From Pseudonocardia alaniniphila (GTDB taxonomy: Bacteria > Actinomycetota > Actinomycetes > Mycobacteriales > Pseudonocardiaceae), in assembly GCF_022524485.1 (NCBI RefSeq), contig NZ_JAKXMK010000027.1, positions 1 to 64,000 on the forward strand: DNA of 64,000 nt, given 5' to 3'. Under the pieces are notes generated by a model that saw only the letters and a list, made by a program, of their open reading frames with translations, did not search any database and was not told the DNA's origin. Of the stretch, positions 32,632 through 41,721 are shown in pieces (position 1 is the first letter of the stretch; every line of letters begins with the position of its first letter). The position numbers and the translations under genes were made by a program.

Positions 32632-34368
32632 TCAGCGCACCGCCCGGGCCGGTGGGGGCGCCGTGGAGCGCACCCGGTGGCCGAGGATCGGCAGCAGGCT
32701 GCCGCCGCGGCTCACGAGTGCCGTCTGCACGCCTGCCAGCGCGACGACGGCCGCGACCACCGCGAACCCGATCCAGAACGTGGTGTGCGGCAGCAGCACG
32801 CCCAGCGCGCCGCCGAACACCCACGCCAGCTGCAGCACCGTCTCCGAGCGACCGAACGCCGACGCGCGCGACTCCTCGGGAAGGTCGCGCTGGATCACGG
32901 CGTCGAGGCTGACCTTGGCGATCGCGCTGGCCGTGGCCCCGATGAGTCCGACGAGGGCAGCGGTGAGGATGCCGGGGAACACGGCAGCCACCACGGCCAC
33001 GGTGACGGCGGCCGCGATGCAGGTGAGGATCGTGCGATCCGACCGGCCGAACTGGCGACGGGAGCCGACCGCGTTGCCCAGGAAGGATCCCGCCCCTGCC
33101 GCGGCGCCGACGATGCCGATCAGGAACAGCTGCCGGGCAGGGTCGGCCTCCGTCTGGCCCTTCACCACGAACGCGACGAACAACGTGAGGAACCCGGTGA
33201 GCACGCGGACCGCGCCGTTGCCCCAGAGCGAGACCACCACCGGCCGGCCCATGGGACTGCGCTTGCCGCGCCTGGTGGTGCGCAACGTGGCCGGCACCTC
33301 GCCGGCCGTGGACTCCACCCACCGCGGGATCCGCAGGCACAGCACGGTGCCGACGACCGAGAGTGCGGCCGTGTAGAACAGCGCGCCCGGTGATCCGGCG
33401 AACGACGCCACTCCGGCGGCTCCGGCACCGAAGACGCCCCCCGCGACCAGCCCGAACGTCGTGAGGCGTGAGTTGGTGGTGACCAGCGTGATGGTCGGTG
33501 GCAGGACCCTCGGCGTGACCGCCGCCTTGAGCACCGAGTACGACTTGCTGAGCACGAGCATGCCGAGGGCGGCCGGGTACAGCAGCCAGGTGTCGTAGGA
33601 GAACGCCATCACCACCGCGAGCACGGCCCGGCCGGCGAACGAGACGGCCAGCGCGGCGCGGCGCCCCCGCTGCAGCCGGTCGAGCAGTGGCCCGATCACC
33701 GGCGCGACCACGGCGAACGGGGCCACCGTGATCACCAGGTAGAGAGCGACGTTGGCCTTGCTCTCCGCGGTGGCCGCGGCGAAGAACAGCGTGTTGGCCA
33801 GGGCGACCGCCACGGCGGCGTCCACCGCGTAGCTCATCATCGTGGCGTAGGTCAGCGCGGTGAGCCCGGAGCGATCGGCGCCGTCGGCGGTGGCGGCCCG
33901 CTGGAAGGCCCGGATCCCGCTCTGGGTCAGCTGTCGGCTGCGCAGCGCCGCCACCCGCGTGACGGTGAGCTTGCGTGGCATCCGCTGCGTGGGCGGCTCG
34001 TCCTGGCGCTCGGGGCCGGGAGCCGGCGGCGGGCCCGTGTCGGCGGGGGGCACGTCGTCGGGGATATCGGCCGCAGGACGGTGACCGGGATCAGGGGGTG
34101 GCGGCCACGACGGGGGCGGGGTGCGGCGGTGGGCCGCCGGGTCGTAGTCCGGGTCGTCGTGCCAGGGGTAACGCCTTCGCGGCTCGTACGGCGACCGCTC
34201 GGATGTGGAGGACGGCGTGCGGGTGGCCGGCTCGGTCTCCAGCGGGAGAGTGCGATGTGGGGTGGCGGGCGGAGCGACCTTCGCGGTGCGCTCGCCGTCG
34301 ACCGTGACCCACGTCCGGCGGCCGCCCCGCCGGTTGCGGCGGGGTGGGAAGGATTCGGAGCGGGGCAC
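32632..34368 (-). CDS. MFS-type transporter with long Pro-rich N-terminal tail
   Basis: 578 residues from GTG 34368. The first 130 residues are a hydrophilic Pro/Arg/Asp-rich tail (PPPSWPPPPDPG). Twelve hydrophobic segments follow (from TYATMMSYAVDAAVAVALAN onward), with the loop IGPLLDRLQRGRRAAL typical of MFS carriers. Resembles the actinobacterial Rv0876c group of unknown substrate. Probable two-gene operon with the DUF2771 lipoprotein. The tail is likely cytoplasmic; its purpose is unknown. Confidence 0.85.
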   Translation of the reverse strand: MPRSESFPPRRNRRGGRRTWVTVDGERTAKVAPPATPHRTLPLETEPATRTPSSTSERSPYEPRRRYPWHDDPDYDPAAHRRTPPPSWPPPPDPGHRPAADIPDDVPPADTGPPPAPGPERQDEPPTQRMPRKLTVTRVAALRSRQLTQSGIRAFQRAATADGADRSGLTALTYATMMSYAVDAAVAVALANTLFFAAATAESKANVALYLVITVAPFAVVAPVIGPLLDRLQRGRRAALAVSFAGRAVLAVVMAFSYDTWLLYPAALGMLVLSKSYSVLKAAVTPRVLPPTITLVTTNSRLTTFGLVAGGVFGAGAAGVASFAGSPGALFYTAALSVVGTVLCLRIPRWVESTAGEVPATLRTTRRGKRSPMGRPVVVSLWGNGAVRVLTGFLTLFVAFVVKGQTEADPARQLFLIGIVGAAAGAGSFLGNAVGSRRQFGRSDRTILTCIAAAVTVAVVAAVFPGILTAALVGLIGATASAIAKVSLDAVIQRDLPEESRASAFGRSETVLQLAWVFGGALGVLLPHTTFWIGFAVVAAVVALAGVQTALVSRGGSLLPILGHRVRSTAPPPARAVR

Positions 34369-34508
34369 GTGGTCATTCTGACGTATCGGCGGCCTCTTCG
34401 CGGACCTTCGCCGCGCCCCCGAAAGGTGCGCGCGCAAGGCACCGGATCAGGCGAATCGTGGTCGGGACGGGAGCAGGCGACCCGCGGGTGCAGGAGGGCG
34501 GGCGGGGG

Positions 34509-35288
34509 TCAGGCCGGGACGAAGCGGACGCGGAACATCGACGGCCAGTTCTTGCCGGTGATCAGGTACTCCCCGTCACCGAGCGCGGCGATCCCGTTCA
34601 GGACGTCGGCGTTGGCACGCTGGGCCGGGTTCAACAGGCCCGCGGCGTCGACGACCGCCGTGACGTGCCCGGTGGCCGGATCGATGCGCACGATCCGGTC
34701 GGTCTGCCACACGTTGGCCCACACCTGCCCGTCCGTGCACTCCAGCTCGTTGAGCTCGGTGACCGGCTGCCCGTTGAGCGTGACGGCGACCGAGCCCATG
34801 TCGGCGAACGTGGTGGGGTCCTGGAAGTGCAGCTGGTCGCTGCCATCGCTGCGCACGAGCCTGCTCCCGTCGTGGCACAGGCCCCAGCCCTCGTCCGCCA
34901 GCGGCAGCCTGCGCAGCAGGGTGAAGTTCGTCCGGTCCCACTCCAGCACCACGTTGTCGCGCCACGTGAGCTGCCAGATGCGGTCGCCGACGACCGTGAT
35001 CCCCTCTCCGAAGAGCCTCTCGGGCAGCGGGACGGACCGGCGCACGGCGCCGGTGGCAGGGTCCACCTCGCGCAGCTGGGACTTGCCGGCGAGTCCCGTG
35101 CCCTCGTACAGGCCACCGTCCGCGATCTCGAACCCTTGCGTGAACGCGGTGGGATCGTGCGGCAGCACGGCCAGCACCTCCGGCCGCAGGGCGGATGCTC
35201 CGGCGTCGGGGACCGCAGCAGGGGAGGCGGCACCGCACCCGGCGAGCATGAGTACCAGCGCCCCGGCGAGTGCATGCCCGAAGGTCAT
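34509..35288 (-). CDS. Glutaminyl-peptide cyclotransferase (plant/bacterial beta-propeller type)
   Basis: 259 residues from ATG 35288. Lipoprotein signal with LMLAGCG near residue 18. The five-bladed propeller is seen as repeats: DPTAFTQGFEIADGGLYEGTG, FGEGITVVGDRIWQLTW, and LNELECTDGQVWANVWQTDRIVRIDP. The last motif is diagnostic of the family, which turns N-terminal Gln into pyroglutamate. Surface-anchored, single gene, divergent from DUF3027 with only 27 bp between starts. Confidence 0.9.
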   Translation of the reverse strand: MTFGHALAGALVLMLAGCGAASPAAVPDAGASALRPEVLAVLPHDPTAFTQGFEIADGGLYEGTGLAGKSQLREVDPATGAVRRSVPLPERLFGEGITVVGDRIWQLTWRDNVVLEWDRTNFTLLRRLPLADEGWGLCHDGSRLVRSDGSDQLHFQDPTTFADMGSVAVTLNGQPVTELNELECTDGQVWANVWQTDRIVRIDPATGHVTAVVDAAGLLNPAQRANADVLNGIAALGDGEYLITGKNWPSMFRVRFVPA

Positions 35289-35315
35289 GGCGTGGAGGGT
35301 GGCACAATCCCTTCG

Positions 35316-36095
35316 GTGAACGCTGTACCGACCCTCGACCCGCCTGTCCGGCTCGTGGCTGCGGTGGAGCAGGCCCGGTCCGCTGCCATCGACGAGGCTG
35401 CACTCGACGTGGGCGCCGCTGCCGCTCCCGGCCTGGTCGGCGAGCACCTCGAGGCCGTGCCGGAGGGACCTGGCGGCGTCACCCACTACTTCGACGCCAC
35501 CTACGGCGGCTACCGCGGCTGGCGATGGTCGGTCACCCTGGCCACCGGGGGCGACGACTCGCCGATCACGGTGAGCGAGGTCGTCCTGCTGCCCGGCTCC
35601 GATGCGCTCGTCGCACCTGCCTGGGTGCCGTGGGGCCAGCGCGTCCAGCCCGGCGACCTCGGCGTCGGCGACCTGCTGCCCGCACCGGAGGGCGACGAGC
35701 GGCTCGTTCCCGGATATCTCGCGTCCACCGACCCCGCTGTCGAGGAGGTCGTGGTGGAGGTCGGCCTCGGCCGCCCGAAGGTGCTGTCGCGCCGGGGCCG
35801 CGAGCTCGCTGCGCAGCGGTGGTTCGAGGGCCCGCACGGCCCGGCATCGGACATGGCCCGCGCTGCTCCCGGCCGTTGCGGGACCTGCGGGTTCTTCCTG
35901 CCGATCGCCGGCTCGATGCGAGGCGCGTTCGGGGTGTGCGGCAACGAGTACGGCCCCGCCGACGGAGCCGTCGTCGCCGTCGCCTTCGGGTGCGGGGCTC
36001 ACTCCGACGTACAGGTGGAGCCGGTCTCACCGGTGGCCGTCGCCGAGCTCGTGTACGACGACGGGGTCGACCTGGAGCCGGTCGAGAAGGGGTGA
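35316..36095 (+). CDS. DUF3027 protein
   Basis: 259 residues from GTG 35316. Domain order: helical N-terminus (AVEQARSAAIDEAAL), YFDATYGGYRGWRWSVTLA, WVPWGQRVQPGDLGVGDLLP, and a C-terminal Cys cluster CGTCGFFLPIAGS, VCGNEY and FGCGAHSD that could bind zinc. DUF3027 is actinobacteria-restricted; the M. tuberculosis neighbour order (Rv0871-Rv0877) is preserved around it. Its TGA overlaps a GTG of the next gene (GTGA), tying it to the large ATPase. Function unknown. Confidence 0.88.
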   Translation: MNAVPTLDPPVRLVAAVEQARSAAIDEAALDVGAAAAPGLVGEHLEAVPEGPGGVTHYFDATYGGYRGWRWSVTLATGGDDSPITVSEVVLLPGSDALVAPAWVPWGQRVQPGDLGVGDLLPAPEGDERLVPGYLASTDPAVEEVVVEVGLGRPKVLSRRGRELAAQRWFEGPHGPASDMARAAPGRCGTCGFFLPIAGSMRGAFGVCGNEYGPADGAVVAVAFGCGAHSDVQVEPVSPVAVAELVYDDGVDLEPVEKG

Positions 36096-39040
36096 GCGCA
36101 CCCAGCGTCGGCGCTGCGAGCGTCGTCATGGATCCCTTCGGTACGGCCGCACTGCGTGCCGCGGTGCTCGATTCCTGGGCGGGGTCGCCCACTCGTTTCC
36201 GCGAGGACGCCAACGCCGAGGAGGACCTGCGCCTCGGCGGCTACGCCGACGCGTGGTTCGTCGAGCTCGCCCAGAACGCCGCCGACGCGGCCCGGGCCGC
36301 CGGGCAGCGCGGGCGCCTGCGCGTCCAGGTCGTCGACGGCGAGCTGTGGGTGGCCAACACCGGCGTACCCCTGGACGCGGCCGGTGTGGCGGCGCTGGCC
36401 TCCCTGCGGGCATCCGCCAAGCGCGACGACCCCGGTTCCGTCGGCCGGTTCGGGGTCGGGTTCGCCGGGGTGCTGGCCGTGTCCGACGCGCCGCGGGTGG
36501 TGAGCACCGCGGGCGCGGTGGCGTTCTCCGCGAGGCGCACCGCCGAGGCGGTCGCAGCGCTCCCCGGCCCGGCGGCCGAGCTGGCCCGCCGCGACGAGCC
36601 ACCCGTGCTGCGACTGGTGTGGCCGGTCGACGAGCGGCCGACTGCGGGGTTCGACACCGAGGTGCGGTTGCCGGTGCGTCCCGGTGTGGACCTGCACGCG
36701 CTGCTCGCCCAGGCCCGCGCGGGCGCCCCCGACCTGCTGCTCGCCCTGCCCGACATCGTCGAGATCGCCGTCGGGGACGACGTGCTGACCAGGGTCGACG
36801 GACCGGGGCCCGGCGAGGTGTCGATCGGCGGGCGGCGTTGGTTGCTCGCTCGGCAGGACGGCACGCACGCTGCGGACGATGCGCTGACACAGGCCACGGA
36901 GGAGCGGTCGCGCCGTGACTGGACGGCCTGCTGGGCGTTGCCGCTCACGGCCGACGGCAGCCCCGACCCCCTCTCCGAGGACGTGCTGCACGCTCCGACC
37001 GCCGCGGCTGAGCGGCTCGCGCTGCCCGCGCGGCTGATCGCCACCGTGCCGCTGGAGCCCGACCGCCGCAGGGTCCGTCCGGGGCCCGCCACCGACCGGG
37101 TGCTGGCCGGCGCGGCGCAGGCCTACCTCGACCTCGTGCGTGCGGTCGCTCCTCTCCAGCGGCTCGCACTCGTGCCCGAGCCCGGATTCCCGCGTTCCGA
37201 GCTCGACGGGCGCCTGCGTCAGCTGCTCCTCGATGCGCTGCGCACCGCGGCCTGGCTCCCCGCCGCCACCGGTGCCGAGCTGGTGCCCGGCCGTGCGGAG
37301 TGGCTCGACCTGCCCGGCGCCGATCTTCCGGGCGCACCACTGCCCGGCCTGCTCGCCGAGGCCGGGTTCGACCGGCTGCTGGCTCCGATGGCCACCTCGG
37401 CGGGCCCCGCCGCTCTGGCCGAGCTGGGTGTGCACCGGCTGAGCGCGGCCGAGCTGGTCACCCGGCTGTTCGGCGTCGAACGTCCGGCCGCGTGGTGGCG
37501 CGCTCTCTACGCCGAGCTGGCACCGATCGCCGACACGGTTCCCGGCCTCGTCGACGAGCTGCGTGCGCTCCCCGTCCCGCTGGCTGACGGCCGCGTCGCC
37601 GCAGGCCCGGCCACGGTGCTCCTGCCGCCCGAGGACGGCACCGATGCCGCGCGAGCGGTGCAGCACATCGCGGCCCTCGCCCTGCCCGGCCTGCACGTGG
37701 CCGACGCCGCGGCGGTGCACCCGCTGCTCAGCCGCCTCGGTGCCACCGTCGCCGACCCCGCCGGACTGCTCGAACACCCCGCGCTGACCGAGGCCGTGGA
37801 GCGGTCCGTGGACGACGCCGAGGCCGGCCTCGACACCGGGCCGCTCGCCGAGGCGGTGCTGGAGCTCGTCGCCGAGCTCGGGAGCGCGCCCGCAGGCCTC
37901 GCCGCGCTGGCGCTGCCGGATCGCGAGGGGCGTCCCGCCCGTGCCGACGAGCTGATGCTGCCCGACGCGGCGCTGCGTCCCCTGCTGGCCGCTGACGTCC
38001 CGCTCGACGTGCTGGACGAGGGCCTCGCCACGCGGGTGCCGCGGTCGGCCCTCACGGCTGTCGGTGTCGTCGACGGGTTCGCGGTGGTCACCGACGAGGA
38101 GCCGGTTTCTCCCGACCACGACCTCGATGACGAGGAACGCTGGTGGGATTCCCTCGATGCGCCGCCCACGCGGCTCGTCGCGGTGCGCGACCTCGACCTC
38201 GTCGCCGACGACGCCTGGCCCGCCGCGCTCGCTCTGCTCGGAGCCGTCCGGGAGACGCGGGCCGCAGTGATGGCACCCGGCTCCTACACCGCGTGGTGGC
38301 TGGGCAGGCACGCCCGGCTCGGCGGTCGCCGCCCCGGCCACTGGCGCCTGCCCACAGCGGAGGCACTGGCGGCGCTCTACGACCCGCCGCCCACACCCGG
38401 CGACACCCCCGGCGTGCTCGACGACGAGGCCCTTCTCACCGCCATCGGGGTGCGTGCCGACCTCTCGATCACTGACACCGCGGTGGCCGCCGACCTGCTG
38501 GCCCGGCTGGTCGACCCGGAGCGGCACCCCGACGTCGCGCTCGTGGCGGACGCGCACGAGGCGCTGGCGGAGGCTGTCGCCGTGGGACGCGTCCGTTCCG
38601 CCGACCTCGACATGCCGGAGCAGGTCAGAGCCCTCGACGGCAGCGTCGCGAACGTCGACGTCGCCATGGTGCTCGACGCGCCGTGGCTCGCGGCGGTGCT
38701 CCCGGCGGGTGAGCTCGTCACGGGCGGCGACCCGGTGGCATTGGCCGAGCTGCTGGACCTCCCGGCCGCCTCCGAGATCGTCGCCGCCGACGTGGAGGGG
38801 CCCGGGCGCACGGTGCGCTGGGCGGAGATCAGCGACGTCGTCGTGGCGTGTCACACGCTCGGGGTGCCGGTGCCTCCGGGTGAGCTCGCGCTCCACGACG
38901 AGCTTTGGGTGGTGGTGCGACGCCCGGCGAGCGGCCGCTTCAAGGTGCTGAGCTGGCGTGACGCGTCGGGACGGTGGCATGCGGCGGACCCGCTGCGGGC
39001 CCTGCTCGGTCTGCTCACCGAGGACGAAGCCGTCGGGTGA
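36092..39040 (+). CDS. Large GHKL (Hsp90/sacsin-like) ATPase-domain protein
   Basis: 982 residues from GTG 36092, which overlaps the DUF3027 stop; ATG 36128 is an alternative giving 970. The N-terminal 200 residues form a GHKL fold: N-box AWFVELAQNAADAARAAG, a G1 region VANTGVPLDAAG (Asn where Asp is usual) and G2 VGRFGVGFAGVLAVSD. The remaining 750 residues are Ala/Leu/Asp-rich helical repeats without another known domain. Members are annotated as Hsp90-like or ATP-binding proteins in actinobacteria. Coupled to DUF3027 and just before mshA. Role unknown; a chaperone or remodelling function is plausible. Confidence 0.82.
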   Translation: MSAPSVGAASVVMDPFGTAALRAAVLDSWAGSPTRFREDANAEEDLRLGGYADAWFVELAQNAADAARAAGQRGRLRVQVVDGELWVANTGVPLDAAGVAALASLRASAKRDDPGSVGRFGVGFAGVLAVSDAPRVVSTAGAVAFSARRTAEAVAALPGPAAELARRDEPPVLRLVWPVDERPTAGFDTEVRLPVRPGVDLHALLAQARAGAPDLLLALPDIVEIAVGDDVLTRVDGPGPGEVSIGGRRWLLARQDGTHAADDALTQATEERSRRDWTACWALPLTADGSPDPLSEDVLHAPTAAAERLALPARLIATVPLEPDRRRVRPGPATDRVLAGAAQAYLDLVRAVAPLQRLALVPEPGFPRSELDGRLRQLLLDALRTAAWLPAATGAELVPGRAEWLDLPGADLPGAPLPGLLAEAGFDRLLAPMATSAGPAALAELGVHRLSAAELVTRLFGVERPAAWWRALYAELAPIADTVPGLVDELRALPVPLADGRVAAGPATVLLPPEDGTDAARAVQHIAALALPGLHVADAAAVHPLLSRLGATVADPAGLLEHPALTEAVERSVDDAEAGLDTGPLAEAVLELVAELGSAPAGLAALALPDREGRPARADELMLPDAALRPLLAADVPLDVLDEGLATRVPRSALTAVGVVDGFAVVTDEEPVSPDHDLDDEERWWDSLDAPPTRLVAVRDLDLVADDAWPAALALLGAVRETRAAVMAPGSYTAWWLGRHARLGGRRPGHWRLPTAEALAALYDPPPTPGDTPGVLDDEALLTAIGVRADLSITDTAVAADLLARLVDPERHPDVALVADAHEALAEAVAVGRVRSADLDMPEQVRALDGSVANVDVAMVLDAPWLAAVLPAGELVTGGDPVALAELLDLPAASEIVAADVEGPGRTVRWAEISDVVVACHTLGVPVPPGELALHDELWVVVRRPASGRFKVLSWRDASGRWHAADPLRALLGLLTEDEAVG

Positions 39041-39070
39041 CTGCCGCGGCCGCGTGCTACACAGGAGCCC

Positions 39071-40387
39071 GTGACCTCCGCCAGTGACGGTGCGGCGCGA
39101 CGCCGACCCCGCCGGGTGTGCCTGCTGTCCGTGCACACTTCGCCCCTCGAACAGCCGGGCACCGGCGACGCGGGCGGCATGAACGTCTACATCGTGGAGA
39201 CCGCCCGTCGGATGGCTGCACGCGGCGTCGACGTCGAGATCTTCACCCGCGCGACCTCGTCGGAGAACCCACCGGTGGTGGAGCTGACACCAGGTGTGCT
39301 GGTCCGGCACGTGGTCGCCGGACCGTTCGAGGGGCTCGGGAAGCACGAGCTGCCGAGCCAGCTCTGCGCCTTCACGGCGGGCGTGCTGCGTACGGAGGCC
39401 CGCCACGAGCCCGGCTACTACGACATCGTCCACTCGCACTACTGGCTCTCCGGTCAGGCAGGCTGGCTCGCGAGGGACCGCTGGGGAGTTCCACTCGTGC
39501 ACAGCGCCCACACGCTGGCACGCGTGAAGAACGCGGCGCTCGCCGATGGCGACCCGCCGGAGCCCAAGGTCCGGGTGATCGGCGAGGACCAGGTGGTCGC
39601 CGAGGCCGACCGCCTCATCGCCAACACCGACGAGGAGGCGCGCCAGCTCGTGGAGCTCTATGGTGCCGACCCTCGTCGCACCGCCACCGTTGCGCCCGGT
39701 GTGGACCTCGTCCGCTTCACCCCCGGCGACCGCGGGGCGTCCCGCCGGGCGCTCGGCCTCGCGCCCGACGCCGTGGTGCTCGCGTTCGTCGGCCGCATCC
39801 AGCCGCTCAAGGCTCCCGACGTGCTGCTGCGCGCGGCGGCCGAGATGCTCCGCCGCGACCCCGGGTTGCGCTCGCGACTCGTCGTGCTGGTCGCGGGCGG
39901 ACCGTCCGGCAGCGGCCTGGCCGAGCCCACGGCGCTGCAGGAGCTGGGCTCCTCCCTCGGGATCACCGACGTGTTGTGGTTCCTGCCTCCGCAGACGAGG
40001 CAGAACCTGGTGGACGTCTACCGGGCTGCCGACGTCGTCGCCGTACCGAGTCACAACGAGTCGTTCGGGCTGGTGGCACTGGAGGCCCAGGCTTGTGGCA
40101 CGCCGGTGGTCGCGGCGTCGGTCGGCGGTCTGTCGGTGGCGGTGGCCCACGGGCGGTCCGGCCTGCTCGTGCCGGGGCACCGGGCGGGGCAGTGGGCCGA
40201 CGCGCTCGGCGCGGTGGTCAGCTCTCCTGGCCGCCGTGACGAGCTGGGCAGCGGTGCCGTGCAGCACGCACACAAGTTCTCGTGGGAGCGCACGGCCGAC
40301 GCGCTGCTGGTCACCTACGCCGAGGCGGCCGCCGAGTACGCGGAACGCCAAGGGCTGGTGGTGCGCCCGACGATCCCGGCGGGATGA
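39071..40387 (+). CDS. mshA: D-inositol-3-phosphate glycosyltransferase MshA (mycothiol biosynthesis)
   Basis: 438 residues from GTG 39071. GT-B fold: SVHTSPLEQPGTGDAGGMNVY at the N-terminus is the MshA signature, GLGKHELPSQLCAF and DIVHSHYWLSGQAGWLA follow, and the donor site has APGVDLVRF, GRIQPLKAPDVL and SHNESFGLVALEAQACGTPVVA (in parts). It joins UDP-GlcNAc to inositol 3-phosphate, the first step to mycothiol. The next gene is YbjN-like, the order of Rv0486-Rv0487. Confidence 0.96.
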   Translation: MTSASDGAARRRPRRVCLLSVHTSPLEQPGTGDAGGMNVYIVETARRMAARGVDVEIFTRATSSENPPVVELTPGVLVRHVVAGPFEGLGKHELPSQLCAFTAGVLRTEARHEPGYYDIVHSHYWLSGQAGWLARDRWGVPLVHSAHTLARVKNAALADGDPPEPKVRVIGEDQVVAEADRLIANTDEEARQLVELYGADPRRTATVAPGVDLVRFTPGDRGASRRALGLAPDAVVLAFVGRIQPLKAPDVLLRAAAEMLRRDPGLRSRLVVLVAGGPSGSGLAEPTALQELGSSLGITDVLWFLPPQTRQNLVDVYRAADVVAVPSHNESFGLVALEAQACGTPVVAASVGGLSVAVAHGRSGLLVPGHRAGQWADALGAVVSSPGRRDELGSGAVQHAHKFSWERTADALLVTYAEAAAEYAERQGLVVRPTIPAG

Positions 40388-40394
40388 TCGGTCC

Positions 40395-40889
40395 GTGAGC
40401 ACGGAGGACGTGGCGGTGGTCGAGGAGCGGGTGGCGGGCGCGCTGGCCGAGCTGGAGGCCGACCACCATCGGCGCGGAGCCGGGCAGTTCCTCGTGACGC
40501 TGCCCGGCACCAACCGGTTGCAGACGCACTGCTGGCTGCTGGTCCGTGAGCACTCGCTGTTCGTGCAGGCCTTCGTGTGCCGGCAGCCCGACGAGGACCA
40601 CGACGCCGTCTACCGGTTCTTGTTGCAGCGCAACGCCCGGCTCTACGGCGTGCACTACGCGCTGGACCGGGTCGGCGACATCCATCTGATCGGACGGCTC
40701 TCCCTGCACGCCGTCACGACCGCCGAGCTCGACCGTGTGCTCGGTCAGGTGCTGGAGGCCGCCGACGGCGACTTCAACACCTTGCTCGAACTCGGCTTCG
40801 CCTCCTCGATCCGCCGCGAGCATGCCTGGCGGCAGGAGCGCGGCGAGAGCCTCGCCAACCTGAAGGCCTTCGAGCACCTCTTCGACTGA
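40395..40889 (+). CDS. YbjN-domain protein (Rv0487-like)
   Basis: 164 residues from GTG 40395, 7 bp below mshA. The YbjN fold (about 30-150) includes FLVTLPGTNRLQTHCWLLV, FLLQRNARLYGVHYALDRVGD and SSIRREHAWRQ. YbjN proteins resemble type III secretion chaperones and are of uncertain function; in mycobacteria this gene is fixed next to mshA. Probably co-transcribed with it. Confidence 0.85.
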   Translation: MSTEDVAVVEERVAGALAELEADHHRRGAGQFLVTLPGTNRLQTHCWLLVREHSLFVQAFVCRQPDEDHDAVYRFLLQRNARLYGVHYALDRVGDIHLIGRLSLHAVTTAELDRVLGQVLEAADGDFNTLLELGFASSIRREHAWRQERGESLANLKAFEHLFD

Positions 40890-40970
40890 CGGGTTTGCCG
40901 TTCTTGCAAGATCTCTTGTCATCCGGTGGCGTCAGGCTCGACAGTCGACCCTTCGCAGAAGGGAACATCG

Positions 40971-41597
40971 ATGGACGAACGCTTCACCGCTCCGTTCTGG
41001 GACGAGCGCTACAGCTCGGCCACCCGCATCTGGAGTGGCCGGCCGAACCCGCAGCTCGTGGCCGAGGTCGGCGGCCTGTCGCCCGGCACCGCCCTCGACG
41101 CCGGCTGCGGGGAGGGCGCCGACACCACCTGGCTCGCCCAGCAGGGATGGCGAGTGACCGCGGTGGACGTCTCCGCCGTGGCCCTCGCACGGGCCGCGGC
41201 CCATACCGATCCGGAGATCGCCGACCGGATCACCTGGCAGCAGGTCGACCTTCTCTCCGACTGGGCTCCCGAACAGCTGGCCCACGACCTGGTCAACTCC
41301 CAGTTCATGCACTTCCCCCGCGCGGTACGCGACAAGGTGTTCGCCGGCCTCGCAGCCGCGGTGGCCCCCGGCGGCAGCCTGCTCGTCGTCGGGCACCATC
41401 CCTCCGATCTCGAGACGACCGCGCGGCGGCCGCAGGACCCGGACCTGATGTTCACGGCGGAGGAGCTCGCGGCGGCCCTGGATCCCGGCCAGTGGGACGT
41501 CCTCGTCGCCGAGGCCAGACCGCGCCTGGCCGACGACCCGGACGGTCGGGAGATCACCATTCACGACGCCGTTCTGCGGGCCCGCAGGCATCCCTGA
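40971..41597 (+). CDS. Class I SAM-dependent methyltransferase
   Basis: 208 residues from ATG 40971 after AGAAGGGA. SAM motif I is ALDAGCGEGADTTWLA (about 45-60), followed by VTAVDVSAVALARA, NSQFMHF and LLVVGHHPSDL. The small size and FWDERYSSATRIWSGRPNPQLV start resemble thiopurine/TehB-like and DUF-type methyltransferases common in actinobacteria. Substrate unknown. It is the first gene of the segment inserted between YbjN and gpmA. Confidence 0.85.
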   Translation: MDERFTAPFWDERYSSATRIWSGRPNPQLVAEVGGLSPGTALDAGCGEGADTTWLAQQGWRVTAVDVSAVALARAAAHTDPEIADRITWQQVDLLSDWAPEQLAHDLVNSQFMHFPRAVRDKVFAGLAAAVAPGGSLLVVGHHPSDLETTARRPQDPDLMFTAEELAAALDPGQWDVLVAEARPRLADDPDGREITIHDAVLRARRHP

Positions 41598-41721
41598 TCC
41601 AGGTCGGCATCGGGGTCGTTCCAGCGGTCGTGACGCGATCGTGACCAGTCGGGACCAACCGTGATCCATGCCGCCACCGTCCTTCCCCCGATACCCCCGG
41701 GCTCGCCGGGGCGAGGAGGCG

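Noticed and set aside
35999..40513. 1504-codon minus-strand open frame
   Set aside because: Antisense to DUF3027, the ATPase and mshA; it reflects the absence of stops in high-GC third positions and has Arg/Gly/His-rich nonsense composition.
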